A DNA stretch of 64,000 nt from Chryseobacterium gleum (GTDB taxonomy: Bacteria > Bacteroidota > Bacteroidia > Flavobacteriales_D > Crocinitomicaceae), in NCBI GenBank assembly GCA_945897565.1, contig CAMDFN010000005.1:1-64000 (forward strand). Direction: 5' to 3'. The position numbers and the translations under genes were made by a program. Position 1 is the first letter of the stretch. Each line of letters starts with the position of its first letter. The notes beneath the pieces are model-generated. The model made no database searches. It was given only the letters and a program-made list of their open reading frames with translations, and was not told the DNA's origin. Of this stretch, positions 1 through 8,914 are shown one piece after another.

Positions 1-1140
1 CAGCCTAAGCCTACAGCTTATACCGCAACAGTTACCGCTGCTTACGAAGCAGAAAATCAAAAATTACTGGCGCAATACGAAGCCGACAAAGCACAAGCTG
101 AAGCCGACTACCAGCGCGACATGGCAGATCTGCCTAACAAACAAAAAGCTGCCGACGACAAATTCGAGCGCGAGACCAAAGCCTGGAACGAAAAATCTAC
201 CGCTTCCAAAATCATCGAAAAACAAGTGCTCAACGAAAACAACAAGCCTGTCAAAGACTACGTTGCCCAGCCTTATCGCCGCACCATCACAATGCCCGTC
301 ATGAAAACCGCTTATGACTACAACGCATTGGCATCTACCTACCTCTTTATCGACGGCTTGCAAAAAGGCGCTGCCAATGCCCTTAACTACACCGTTACTT
401 TGCAAGGGTTTGAAGCTACACCAGCTAAAATTGTTACTGAAGTAAAGGATGAAGTATCTCGCAAAGACGGCGTAAGCACCACTACTAAAGTGACTTACTA
501 CCACATCGAGTTTACGTATCGCCACCCAATGAGTTTCCGCGTTACCAACGCCATTAACCAAGAAATTTACGCCGCTGCCCCTGCCGAATTCACCGAATTC
601 AAGTTATACAAAGGCGCAGCTACCAAAACACAGCCTTCAATGGATGTGAGCGCGGTTGTCAAATCAATGGAAGACAAATGTTTGCAAGAAAACCTCAAAG
701 TAATGAACCACATGGTCAATGACCGCATTGGTTTTGAGCGCACCGAAGAAACCTTCGAACTCAATTTCGTGAAATCTAAAAATGAGTCACACAACGACTT
801 GCTAGACGCTTTTAATGCGGCCAATCTAGGCTTCAAGATGCTCGGCACCAACGAAGCACAAGGCGCTATGAAACTCAATGAAGCCATTGGTATCTGGAAC
901 AAAGCCCTCGAAGAGTCTGACATCGAAAACAAAAAAGCACGCATAGACAAAGACGTCACTGTTGCTATTTACTTCAACCTACTCGAGGCCTACTTCGCTT
1001 TGCGCAACACCACCGCAGCAGACGAAATCCTCAAAACAATGGGCCGCATGGACATCTCCAACCGCGACAAAAAACAACGCGAAGCATACGAGCAAGCGTA
1101 TATCGACCTTAAATTGCGCATGGCTGCCAACGGATTGTAA
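1..1140 (+). CDS. Unknown protein with charged coiled-coil and TPR-like helices, 5' truncated
   Basis: The reading frame is open from base 1, so the ORF-track start at 121 is only an internal Met and the gene begins outside the window. The visible 379 residues start with an Ala/Glu/Lys/Gln-rich segment likely to form a coiled coil (about 1-75). A central beta-rich domain follows, and then C-terminal helices (about 270-375) whose spacing recalls TPR repeats (LNEAIGIWNKALEES, YFNLLEAYFALRN). I do not recognise a named family. A rho-independent terminator follows about 55 bp after the stop, so this is the last gene of its transcript. Location and function cannot be assigned without the missing N-terminus. 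Confidence 0.8.
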   Translation, partial: QPKPTAYTATVTAAYEAENQKLLAQYEADKAQAEADYQRDMADLPNKQKAADDKFERETKAWNEKSTASKIIEKQVLNENNKPVKDYVAQPYRRTITMPVMKTAYDYNALASTYLFIDGLQKGAANALNYTVTLQGFEATPAKIVTEVKDEVSRKDGVSTTTKVTYYHIEFTYRHPMSFRVTNAINQEIYAAAPAEFTEFKLYKGAATKTQPSMDVSAVVKSMEDKCLQENLKVMNHMVNDRIGFERTEETFELNFVKSKNESHNDLLDAFNAANLGFKMLGTNEAQGAMKLNEAIGIWNKALEESDIENKKARIDKDVTVAIYFNLLEAYFALRNTTAADEILKTMGRMDISNRDKKQREAYEQAYIDLKLRMAANGL

Positions 1141-1194
1141 GAAATACCAAATCCAAGCAACTCTTTATGGTCCCTTCGGACTTTGACACCACCA

Positions 1195-1220
1195 AATGCC
1201 GTTTTACCGACGGCATTTTT
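1195..1220 (+). terminator. Rho-independent terminator after the first gene
   Basis: A 7-bp stem (AATGCCG/CGGCATT) with a 9-nt loop runs into TTTTT. It lies 55 bp after the stop of the truncated first gene and before the SGNH hydrolase start. Confidence 0.7.
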
Positions 1221-1265
1221 GGTATGCGGTTATTTACATTCCAAACCCTTACAAATTCGCAATCC

Positions 1266-2498
1266 ATGAGAATCATTACACTTTTCGGTATTTTTTTTCT
1301 GAATACGCTCCTCTTTGGACAAGACACGCTGCGCGCTCTTTTCATCGGCAATAGTTACATGGGCGTCAATAACCTGCCTTCAATGGTAAGCGACTTGAGC
1401 GCCTCTCTAGGCGACAACCTCATCTTTGACAGCAATACGCCAGGTGGCCAAACCTTTCAAAACCATGCTTTAAACCCGATCAACTATCAAAAAATGGCGG
1501 CGCAAGAATGGGATTACATCATTTTGCAGGGCCAAAGCCAAGAACCGAGCTTTCCGTTCGACCAAGTCAATTCTCAATCGCTCCCCTACGCCGTGCAACT
1601 TGCTGATAGCGCCAAAGCGATACAACCTTGTAGTCAGGTCAACTTTTTCATGACCTGGGGCCGACAAAACGGCGATCCGCAGTGGGATTCCATCAATACC
1701 TTCGACAAAATGAATACCCGCTTGCGCGATGCGTACCTGCGCATTGCAGACTCAGCCAATGCAGCGGTTTCTCCAGTTGGCGTTGCTTGGAAATATGTCC
1801 GAGACAACCATCCGAACATCAATTTATACCAACAAGATGGCTCTCATCCAAGTGTAGAAGGGTCTTATTTAGCAGCGTGTGTATTTTACACATCTATGTT
1901 TCATAAAAGCAGTGTTGGCAGCCCTTACAATCCAGGTATAGATCACGCCGATGCATTGCTCATTCAACAAATTGCAAGTGCTATTGTCTTGGATAGTCTT
2001 TCAACTTGGAAACTCATACATAAAGACAGTACACTGCAGGCCAACGCGAGTTATTCAAGCATTCCTGGCGCAAGTTTATTGAGTTTTTCAGCCACAGCAA
2101 ATGAGGCCGCTAATTTCACCTGGTATTTTCCAGATGGAACCATAGAAACCGGACCAATAATAGGTTTTGAATACAACTTATCGAGCTATCAAGTCATGCT
2201 TGTCGCTGAAGGACTTTGCGACACAGATACAGTTCTGGTAAACGTCAACAGCTCCAATGCGGGGCTTTCTGCCCTCGGCAATTTTCAATGGAAATGGATC
2301 AACCCTTTACAAATTGAAATTTACAGTTTATCTCTAGTTGAAATTCAAGCGATAGACCTACTGGGTAAAGTACTTTCGAATGATAGAGAAGCAATTCAAA
2401 ATGGAATCCGAATTACCTTTGCGGCGAACACTTCTTTTTTAAGGGTAGTTACCCCAAACGAATCAATAATTATAAGGATTCCTTACCTTCTCAATTGA
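1266..2498 (+). CDS. Secreted SGNH/GDSL-type hydrolase with PKD-like domain and degenerate T9SS-type tail
   Basis: The track ORF starts at 1167, but that extension crosses the upstream terminator. The ATG at 1266 begins a clear signal peptide (MRIITLFGIFFLNTLLFGQ), giving 410 aa. Block I of an SGNH hydrolase is visible as FIGNSY with the putative nucleophile Ser. LQGQSQ and a late DGSHPS motif fit the other catalytic blocks. After about residue 255 comes a PKD-like beta-sandwich (TWYFPDGT). The last 70 residues resemble a worn T9SS type A sorting domain (VEIQAIDLLGKVL), though the usual YPNP start is absent. The likely role is an exported carbohydrate esterase or lipase; the substrate is unknown. 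The 3' end overlaps the convergent TPR gene by 8 bp. Confidence 0.8.
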   Translation: MRIITLFGIFFLNTLLFGQDTLRALFIGNSYMGVNNLPSMVSDLSASLGDNLIFDSNTPGGQTFQNHALNPINYQKMAAQEWDYIILQGQSQEPSFPFDQVNSQSLPYAVQLADSAKAIQPCSQVNFFMTWGRQNGDPQWDSINTFDKMNTRLRDAYLRIADSANAAVSPVGVAWKYVRDNHPNINLYQQDGSHPSVEGSYLAACVFYTSMFHKSSVGSPYNPGIDHADALLIQQIASAIVLDSLSTWKLIHKDSTLQANASYSSIPGASLLSFSATANEAANFTWYFPDGTIETGPIIGFEYNLSSYQVMLVAEGLCDTDTVLVNVNSSNAGLSALGNFQWKWINPLQIEIYSLSLVEIQAIDLLGKVLSNDREAIQNGIRITFAANTSFLRVVTPNESIIIRIPYLLN

Positions 2499-3531
2499 GC
2501 ATTTTAGAACGCGAGAAATAATTGGCTTCAGTGATCACAATCGGATTGGGGTTGTACCACTTGACGAAATAACCGAAGTTGGTTTCATTGCTTTTGCGCC
2601 ATTTTTCAAATTGGTCGTTTGGAGCTTGGGCAAAAATCCAATAGTTGTAAGCATCCCAGAAGTTCATGTCGTCGATACCTTGCCAAAATGAATAGAGCAC
2701 CATGCCTTTAGCTTTGTCTTGCTCTGTCAAGATTTGTAGCATTTGTTTTCTGATTGCCGTAAGAGAAGCTACATTGATACTTGGCTTTTTGGTTTCAATA
2801 CCATAAGCCGCGGCTGCTAGCCCTAAAGTGACTTCGAAGTCTATCGTAAAGGGGCTGGCGTCTTTAGCAAAGCTAATTTGCCATTGTCCTTTCTCGTAAA
2901 CAAGCGCTTTTTGATAGGTTTGGTAAAGCAAGGCGCTGATTTCGCGGGTGCGTTGCGTATTGCGCTCTAAATTCATGAAGATTTCTCCGTAAATGATACC
3001 CCAAATTTCGTTTTCAGAATTGCAAAAAATACGCGCCAAGCGGTAATAGTTTGAAGGGAACTCAGGCGACATCTGGATGCCTTTTTCATAATACGGAATA
3101 GCCTTCTCGGTTTCTCCTTTGATCAAGAAGATATTGCCAGACTCTACATACAAGCGGCCACTATTCGGAAAACGCTCTAGGCCTTGGGCATAAGTAGCCA
3201 AAGCGTCTTCTGAGTTACCCATGATATCTTGGCTGTTGCCAATCATTTGCCACAATTGATCAGTGGCTTCTGCATGAGCGGTTTGGGTTTGCATAAGTTG
3301 CACCGCCTTGGCGTAATCTTTTTGCATGTAGTAGCTATAAGCATACTCATACCAAGCGTCGTAATTGGTGGAGTCTTTCTGCAAAACGCCCTCTAAAATA
3401 ACACGGCTCTGCGAAAAGTTGCCGGCGTCCATTTCTTTGATGGCTTCGTTGATCTCTTTGCTTGCAGGGTTTTCTTGGGCGAAGATGACAGAAAAAGAAA
3501 ATGTGAAGAGGAGCGTAAGGATCAATTTCAT
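2491..3531 (-). CDS. Secreted TPR-repeat protein
   Basis: 346 aa with signal peptide MKLILTLLFTFSFSVIFAQ. Residues 20-180 contain several tetratricopeptide repeats (NYDAWYEYAYSYYMQKDYAKAVQLM, ALATYAQGLERFPNSGRLYVESGNIF), a scaffold for protein contacts in the periplasm or at the outer membrane. The C-terminal half is an unassigned, Trp/Tyr-rich alpha-helical domain. It is the last gene of a leftward cluster: its ATG overlaps the stop of the upstream gene (ATGA), which indicates translational coupling. No enzymatic motif is visible. Confidence 0.85.
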   Translation of the reverse strand: MKLILTLLFTFSFSVIFAQENPASKEINEAIKEMDAGNFSQSRVILEGVLQKDSTNYDAWYEYAYSYYMQKDYAKAVQLMQTQTAHAEATDQLWQMIGNSQDIMGNSEDALATYAQGLERFPNSGRLYVESGNIFLIKGETEKAIPYYEKGIQMSPEFPSNYYRLARIFCNSENEIWGIIYGEIFMNLERNTQRTREISALLYQTYQKALVYEKGQWQISFAKDASPFTIDFEVTLGLAAAAYGIETKKPSINVASLTAIRKQMLQILTEQDKAKGMVLYSFWQGIDDMNFWDAYNYWIFAQAPNDQFEKWRKSNETNFGYFVKWYNPNPIVITEANYFSRSKMLN

Positions 3532-4439
3532 TGGAAAGGGGTAATTTGAAAGTGGGTTAATTTTACTTTTTTAGTGGAAGAAGTGCGCCAAAATACGCGT
3601 CTGGCACCACAAAGATGAGCGATTTTTGCCAAAAAACTGCGTACTGGGTAAATTTTTCCGAGGCGATAGCCTAAAGACACCGTACAAATTCCTTCTTTGG
3701 TTTCCACCACTAAATATTGATGGGAATAGCTTGGCAAAGACGCCAAAACCGCTTGGCTGTACAATTGTGCGCTGAGAATGGGCCAAGTTTGAGGGCATTT
3801 CATGCTTCGTTTAAGTTTCCTTTTGACGCGTTTCCAGTTGGCGTGGTAGAAATTTTTCGATTTTCGATCTTTTAAATGAAATTCATTGTTTGCATAAAAG
3901 ATAGCGCAAAGATCACTATACATAGGGCCTTGATAGGCAAAGCGTTGGTCGCCATCGATGGCCGCGTCAGTTGGCTCTCCTTCTTCATCGTACCAGCGAA
4001 ACGCATACTTGAAATAAGCCTCGCATACATGTGGTTGGTATATGATTTGGTAAGCCCTTCCTGAAGACGGCGGTTCGTTGATGACAAAAAGCTGCTTGTA
4101 ACTTTCCCCAGGGCGCAGGCTCCAAAACTGCATGTATTTGCTGTCTGCGGCAGCGGAATCGGGCAGCACTAAGCTGTAGGTGGTGTCGAGTGTCCACTTC
4201 ATGGTCTCGGCGCGCTCATAGGCAATTACTTCAAACAAACCCATGCCCAATTGCGGATGGCCTGGAATTAAAATGCTGTTATACAAGGAAGAAGCGTTTT
4301 TGATCTCTAACTCCAAAACGGTATACTGATCTGAGCGCGTAGGAACCTGCTTGAGTGAAAAGCGCAACTCAGTGGGCAGCATGTCGGCACGCAACACAGC
4401 CACCCAAAAAAAGAGCAATAAAAGCATCAGTCGTTCCAC
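3528..4439 (-). CDS. Unknown secreted protein, middle gene of the YwqK-TPR cluster
   Basis: 303 aa. The N-terminus MERLMLLLLFFWVAVLRA looks like a signal peptide. The first 130 residues are beta-rich and might be an immunoglobulin-like fold. The C-terminal third is strongly basic (KRVKRKLKRSMK, then many Lys/Arg at the end). I recognise no family. It overlaps the upstream YwqK-type gene by 13 bp and the downstream TPR gene by 4 bp, so the three are probably one translationally coupled operon acting together outside the cytoplasm. Confidence 0.75.
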   Translation of the reverse strand: MERLMLLLLFFWVAVLRADMLPTELRFSLKQVPTRSDQYTVLELEIKNASSLYNSILIPGHPQLGMGLFEVIAYERAETMKWTLDTTYSLVLPDSAAADSKYMQFWSLRPGESYKQLFVINEPPSSGRAYQIIYQPHVCEAYFKYAFRWYDEEGEPTDAAIDGDQRFAYQGPMYSDLCAIFYANNEFHLKDRKSKNFYHANWKRVKRKLKRSMKCPQTWPILSAQLYSQAVLASLPSYSHQYLVVETKEGICTVSLGYRLGKIYPVRSFLAKIAHLCGARRVFWRTSSTKKVKLTHFQITPFQ

Positions 4440-6343
4440 ATGTAAAATTTAGGCGTCCAAATTTGTTCGGTGTTCAATTCTTCTTTGGTATACCGATGAT
4501 TAAATATTTCAATTTCCATATCTGGATAGATGATGAGCGTGAGGGAACTCGTTGCATAAGCACTTAAATCCATCCAAATAATGGGGCCCTTACGGCGCAA
4601 ATGAACACGCAAAGTACGGTTGAAATCGCGCAGGCCGTTATATTCAGTCTGAGGAAGGGGTTCAAATTGTTCGGGAATGAACTGATACGCCAACTCAATC
4701 AGGGTTTCTATTTCTCTCTTTGAGAATTGGAGTGAGTCTAGTCTTTGTGTTTTGATCAGCCGCTCCAGGCCCTGTTTGGTTTCGATCGATAAACTTGGCA
4801 ATGCTTTTCTCTTATGAACGGATGAATAGCTTGAATTGCGAATGCCCATCTCGTAGAAGCTTTCAAAAATTAAAGACCCGTTAGCATCGTATTCTCGGCA
4901 CCAGCCATCTCTCAAGCCTGAGGTATACCTGTAGTCGAGCAATAGCATGCCCGTAGAATCTAATTCTTGATACGGCCCGTGCAAGCTATCCGAAATGGTA
5001 TGTAAAGCGCGCATTTTAATGCCGTTGCTGGCGTAAAATTCTTTGTAGCATTCTTTGTTTTTGTATTCTACCCTGCTTTTGAGCTTGCCATTTGGGTAAT
5101 AGGAGTCCATCAATTGCTTGAAAAAGCCGTCAGCGCGCGTCTCGACAATAAATACACTTTCCGGAACTAATTTGGGATACCAACGGCGCAGTTCTTTGTA
5201 GGTGTCCAAGCCCTTTTCTTTCGAGATATCCAAACGTTGTATTTCACCATTTTCATAAAATTGAATCATGGTGGTGTCTTGCCCCTGTCGATTGTCTCGG
5301 CGCCAATGGAGCTGCCCGTTGTTGTGCCAATAGGTTTCTACGCCTTTGTTGCGGTCTAGCAATTGGATGCTGACATCATGGGTTTGGACCCCAGCAGCTG
5401 TCCATTCTTTAAGATAACCATTAGCACCTACATCCAACACCTGCTCTAGCGTAAGTTGACCATTTTGGGCCCATTCTTTTTTGTTGGGCTCAAACGGATG
5501 CGCTGTTTCTAGGTCATACAAATACCAATACGCTTGTTGGCCGTTGGCGTGCCAGCCCTTCCACTCGCCCACCGGCACATCATTTTCGTAATGGCGCTCT
5601 GACTCTAGTTTGCCGTCGGGATAATAACTCTTGAAAACGCCGTACAAGCTTCCGTCTTTATGGGTTCCTTTTGATTTGAGCTTGCCGTTTTGGTAGTAGG
5701 TATACACAGGACCGTTCAACGACCGGTGCTCATATTGCCCATTTTTGATAAATTGATGGTATTTGAGTTCCATGAGCTCACCGGTGTCATCATACGTTTT
5801 TTCTGCACCAAAGGGAACCATCAAATAGGTATAGCCGTCTTCGTCAACCGTATGTTCGGGGTGCTGGCTTTTGTCGGACTCATTGAGCTCGCGGTAGCGC
5901 ACCCAACCATAGGAGTGTTCAAATCGTTTTTGCCCTTTGAGGCCAAATTCAATTGTTTTTACACAACGGCGCCCTGTCGCATCCAAGTAATAAATGTTGT
6001 GCGTTTGTAGGGGGCCATTTTCGTAATATACTTTTTGGTCAATGAGCAGCGAATCGCCGTCCCAGAGGGAGAACTTACTGCGCACACGCGAATTGCCTTC
6101 AAAGGTATTGAGAGTTTCTTCCACCAAGCGGCCTTTAACGAAAACGCGGCGCTCATAAATTTTACCCAAATGTATAATTTGACAAACACCATCGCGCGGC
6201 GTTTGAAGGTCGTCTTCGTAAAAAGTAGAAAAAAGATAATGCCCACCTTTTTTATTGGTGGGCTTGAATTCACAGTTGTCTTGCGCCTGCAGTACAAACG
6301 TCAAAAAGTTGAAAAAAAAGAAAAGTAGCCTCGTTAATTTCAT
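4427..6343 (-). CDS. Secreted MORN/YwqK-type repeat protein
   Basis: 638 aa with an N-terminal signal sequence (LLFFFFNFLTFVLQAQ). Much of residues 60-520 consists of repeats of the form YYxNGKLKSxxxYKDGxxxGxxxxYYxDG, the MORN/YwqK variant pattern. Examples are TYYQNGKLKSKGTHKDG and SYYPDGKLESERHYEND. The last 120 residues form a separate alpha/beta domain. Proteins with these repeats are often auto-named YwqK family antitoxin after one Bacillus protein, but nothing here suggests a toxin-antitoxin role, and a surface or periplasmic binding function is more plausible. First gene of the leftward trio. Confidence 0.85.
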   Translation of the reverse strand: MKLTRLLFFFFNFLTFVLQAQDNCEFKPTNKKGGHYLFSTFYEDDLQTPRDGVCQIIHLGKIYERRVFVKGRLVEETLNTFEGNSRVRSKFSLWDGDSLLIDQKVYYENGPLQTHNIYYLDATGRRCVKTIEFGLKGQKRFEHSYGWVRYRELNESDKSQHPEHTVDEDGYTYLMVPFGAEKTYDDTGELMELKYHQFIKNGQYEHRSLNGPVYTYYQNGKLKSKGTHKDGSLYGVFKSYYPDGKLESERHYENDVPVGEWKGWHANGQQAYWYLYDLETAHPFEPNKKEWAQNGQLTLEQVLDVGANGYLKEWTAAGVQTHDVSIQLLDRNKGVETYWHNNGQLHWRRDNRQGQDTTMIQFYENGEIQRLDISKEKGLDTYKELRRWYPKLVPESVFIVETRADGFFKQLMDSYYPNGKLKSRVEYKNKECYKEFYASNGIKMRALHTISDSLHGPYQELDSTGMLLLDYRYTSGLRDGWCREYDANGSLIFESFYEMGIRNSSYSSVHKRKALPSLSIETKQGLERLIKTQRLDSLQFSKREIETLIELAYQFIPEQFEPLPQTEYNGLRDFNRTLRVHLRRKGPIIWMDLSAYATSSLTLIIYPDMEIEIFNHRYTKEELNTEQIWTPKFYMWND

Positions 6344-6412
6344 TTCCCGAAAAGATAACGCCTAAAGTTCGGAATTCTTAACATGATACGGAAGATGCTT
6401 TCCAGAATGCTT

Positions 6413-8014
6413 TCATTGGATGTTGAGTTGTTTGGTGAGCACTTGTTGGTCGTTGAAAATGAGTTGTACGGTGTAGTTGCCTGGCTGCAAACCAAGGGTT
6501 TTTAAATCTATAGTTTTCTTGGTGTTTTTGATTTTTTCGTAATAGACCTCGTGCACTAACTTCCCGTTGGCATCTGTGATGAAACACTCCACATTTGCTT
6601 TTTGAGCAAGTTCAAAATCAAGAAAAACTATTTCTTTTGCTGGATTCGGATATAAATTCACATTTGAAACAAGCTGAGGAGCCTGCACCTCTATGGCACC
6701 CACATTGGTTCTTTTCAACCACACCTGATAAATGACCGCATTGGCATCGGTTACGCCCGTATTGTTGTTGGTAAATGGGTTCAGCGTTGGGCTTTTGATG
6801 CCGCCTACTACATGCCCAATGAAGATGGAATCACCACTCAACGCTGCGAGGTCAATGATGTCCGAGATGTACTGTGGCACTTGTTCCAAAAGAATAAACT
6901 CCGCACCTGCGCCGAGTAATGCGGGCATTTCTGTCCCTAACACATATTCTTGATAAGTGCCATCGGGGCCCTGTGCACAGCGGCTTATGGTGCGCACAAA
7001 TGGAACATTTTGATCATTAATCAGCGTTCCATTTTGGTAATAATACTGACTGATTCCGCCTAGAAAAAGATGGTGCATGGTTTGGGTTGCGCTATCATAC
7101 AAGCTGAATTTACTCGAATGGTAATTGCTCAAGTACTGACTAAAGCCATTGACAGCGGTGTGGCCGCTACTTTTGATTTCCACAGGATACAAAAAAGGCA
7201 AGTCGGCATTGATTTGAAACACGCCAGATGAAATGAGATAGCCTACTTCGCCATTCGGATACACATGCGGCAGCAAGTTGTAGTCGCGGCGATGCAAATT
7301 GACTTGATCTGTCACCAATTGGTAATTGAGTACTGCTAAGCCTTGCCCCGGCGCACTCAATTCAAATTTTTTAAGGCCGTCCACATACGCTTGCACAAAC
7401 GTTGGGTTGTTCATGGGGTTGTAGCGCCCGTCAAAACGATGCCCACCCACTAAGTAATATTGACTACCTATTTTCCCGATGTTTCCACCTGTAACCGCAA
7501 AGCGCTCATCTTGTATTTGTTCAAAGAAAGTGCTTAACGCTTGATTGTTGATGACCGCGTTGATTGCACCATCTAGATCAATGCGCGTCAGATTCGGAAA
7601 GGTAATGTGGTCATTGGCCGAATTGCTAAAGGCGTAACCGCCTGCTAAAATCAAGGAATTGCCGTCTTGGTAAAAGTTCATGTTGGTGCTTTGCAATTGC
7701 TCCTGCAAGGAAACAGATAACTCGCTCAAAGGACGGCTCCAAGATTGTTGGGTAGCGATGTCTAATACTTGCAATATTTGGTTGTTCTGACTTGCCGGAA
7801 ATGCATTAAAGGGCTGGCGGGCGTGAATGCCGTCTGGCCTACCGCCGATCAATAAGACCTTGCCATCGCGTTGCCCATAAGCAAAAGAATGCAGGCCATT
7901 AAAGCCGGAAATGGAGTCTACCTTGAGTACAATTTCAAAAGGAAAATTGCCGGTTTGAGCAAAAGTTTGAGAGAAAAACAAGAAAGAAAGGAAGGTAAAA
8001 AAAAATGTATTCAT
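6413..8014 (-). CDS. T9SS type A cargo protein with kelch-like propeller
   Basis: 533 aa. Signal peptide MNTFFFTFLSFLFFSQTFAQ. The mature region has repeated GG-containing strands (VLLIGGRPDG, LILAGGYAF, YYLVGGHRF) that suggest a kelch-like beta-propeller up to about residue 440. The last 80 residues are a good T9SS type A sorting domain: it starts NVNLYPNPAKE, continues with ITDANGKLV and ends PGNYTVQLIFNDQQVLTKQLNIQ. The protein should therefore be exported through the outer membrane by T9SS and be secreted or anchored after tail removal. Substrate unknown. Monocistronic as far as spacing shows. Confidence 0.88.
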   Translation of the reverse strand: MNTFFFTFLSFLFFSQTFAQTGNFPFEIVLKVDSISGFNGLHSFAYGQRDGKVLLIGGRPDGIHARQPFNAFPASQNNQILQVLDIATQQSWSRPLSELSVSLQEQLQSTNMNFYQDGNSLILAGGYAFSNSANDHITFPNLTRIDLDGAINAVINNQALSTFFEQIQDERFAVTGGNIGKIGSQYYLVGGHRFDGRYNPMNNPTFVQAYVDGLKKFELSAPGQGLAVLNYQLVTDQVNLHRRDYNLLPHVYPNGEVGYLISSGVFQINADLPFLYPVEIKSSGHTAVNGFSQYLSNYHSSKFSLYDSATQTMHHLFLGGISQYYYQNGTLINDQNVPFVRTISRCAQGPDGTYQEYVLGTEMPALLGAGAEFILLEQVPQYISDIIDLAALSGDSIFIGHVVGGIKSPTLNPFTNNNTGVTDANAVIYQVWLKRTNVGAIEVQAPQLVSNVNLYPNPAKEIVFLDFELAQKANVECFITDANGKLVHEVYYEKIKNTKKTIDLKTLGLQPGNYTVQLIFNDQQVLTKQLNIQ

Positions 8015-8068
8015 GTCATTAAAATATTATTAATCAAATATTTAAATTAAATTACCTCATGTTTTAGT

Positions 8069-8902
8069 TTAATGAGCTTGTGCGCCTGGAAAAAGCAACT
8101 CTTTAATGATAATATAGATTCCCATTACCAACACAAACCAACCAAAACCTTTCTTTAATGGTGCACCATCTATTTTTTTAGAGAGTTGGTTACCGAAGAA
8201 AATACCAACGATTGCAAGTGCCGTTACCAATGACAATAAGGTCCAATTCATTTGATCAAAGTTTTCCATGACATCCCCGGTAAAGCCAATTAAAGATTTG
8301 GCGCCAATGATCAATAAACTCGTGCCTACGGCTTGTTTCATTGGTAATTTACTGAGCAGCACCAAAGCTGGAATGATCAAGAATCCGCCACCTGCGCCTA
8401 CCAATCCAGTTAAAACACCAACCACACTTCCCTCTAGTAAAATCATTGGGTAATTGAACACACGCGGTTCATTTGATTCTTGCGCCTCTTTTTTATGGTC
8501 TCGGATCATAGAAACCGAAGCAGCCACCATTAGTACTGCAAAAAGCAACATCAGGGCCAACGCTTTAGTCACCGATATACCTGCGAATTCAAAAAGAATG
8601 GATGGAATTGCAGGAACCAGCACCTTTCTGGTTAGAAAAACGGCAATGATGGAGGGGATGCCAAAAACAACTGCTGTTTTGAGGTCAATGAGCCCCGACT
8701 TGTATTTTGGAAAAGCACCCACCAAACTACTCAAACCTACAATAAATAGTGAATAGGCTATGGCGAGAATAGGGTCTACATTGAAAAGATAAACGAGTAC
8801 AGGAACCGTTAAAATGGATCCTCCACCTCCTATAAGCCCGAGTGAAATACCAATTAAAACGCTAGCAAGAAGACCAAATATGGAGAGTAGATCGAAGGTC
8901 AT
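8069..8902 (-). CDS. Sulfite exporter TauE/SafE family membrane protein
   Basis: 277 aa of mostly hydrophobic helices (about eight membrane spans). The two internally related glycine-rich motifs of the family are visible: GLIGGGGSILTVPVLVYLF near residue 25 and GLVGAGGGFLIIPALVLL near 165. The family moves sulfite, sulfoacetate or other small anions across the inner membrane. The gene follows 12 bp after the persulfide-dioxygenase-like gene on the same strand, so export of sulfite or thiosulfate made by that enzyme is a reasonable inference. Substrate not shown by sequence. Confidence 0.9.
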   Translation of the reverse strand: MTFDLLSIFGLLASVLIGISLGLIGGGGSILTVPVLVYLFNVDPILAIAYSLFIVGLSSLVGAFPKYKSGLIDLKTAVVFGIPSIIAVFLTRKVLVPAIPSILFEFAGISVTKALALMLLFAVLMVAASVSMIRDHKKEAQESNEPRVFNYPMILLEGSVVGVLTGLVGAGGGFLIIPALVLLSKLPMKQAVGTSLLIIGAKSLIGFTGDVMENFDQMNWTLLSLVTALAIVGIFFGNQLSKKIDGAPLKKGFGWFVLVMGIYIIIKELLFPGAQAH

Positions 8903-8914
8903 TTGTAAAGAAAC

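Noticed and set aside
4427-6343. Toxin-antitoxin system suggested by the YwqK antitoxin name
   Set aside because: The protein is exported and made of MORN-type repeats; neither neighbour resembles a toxin. The name is an annotation habit.
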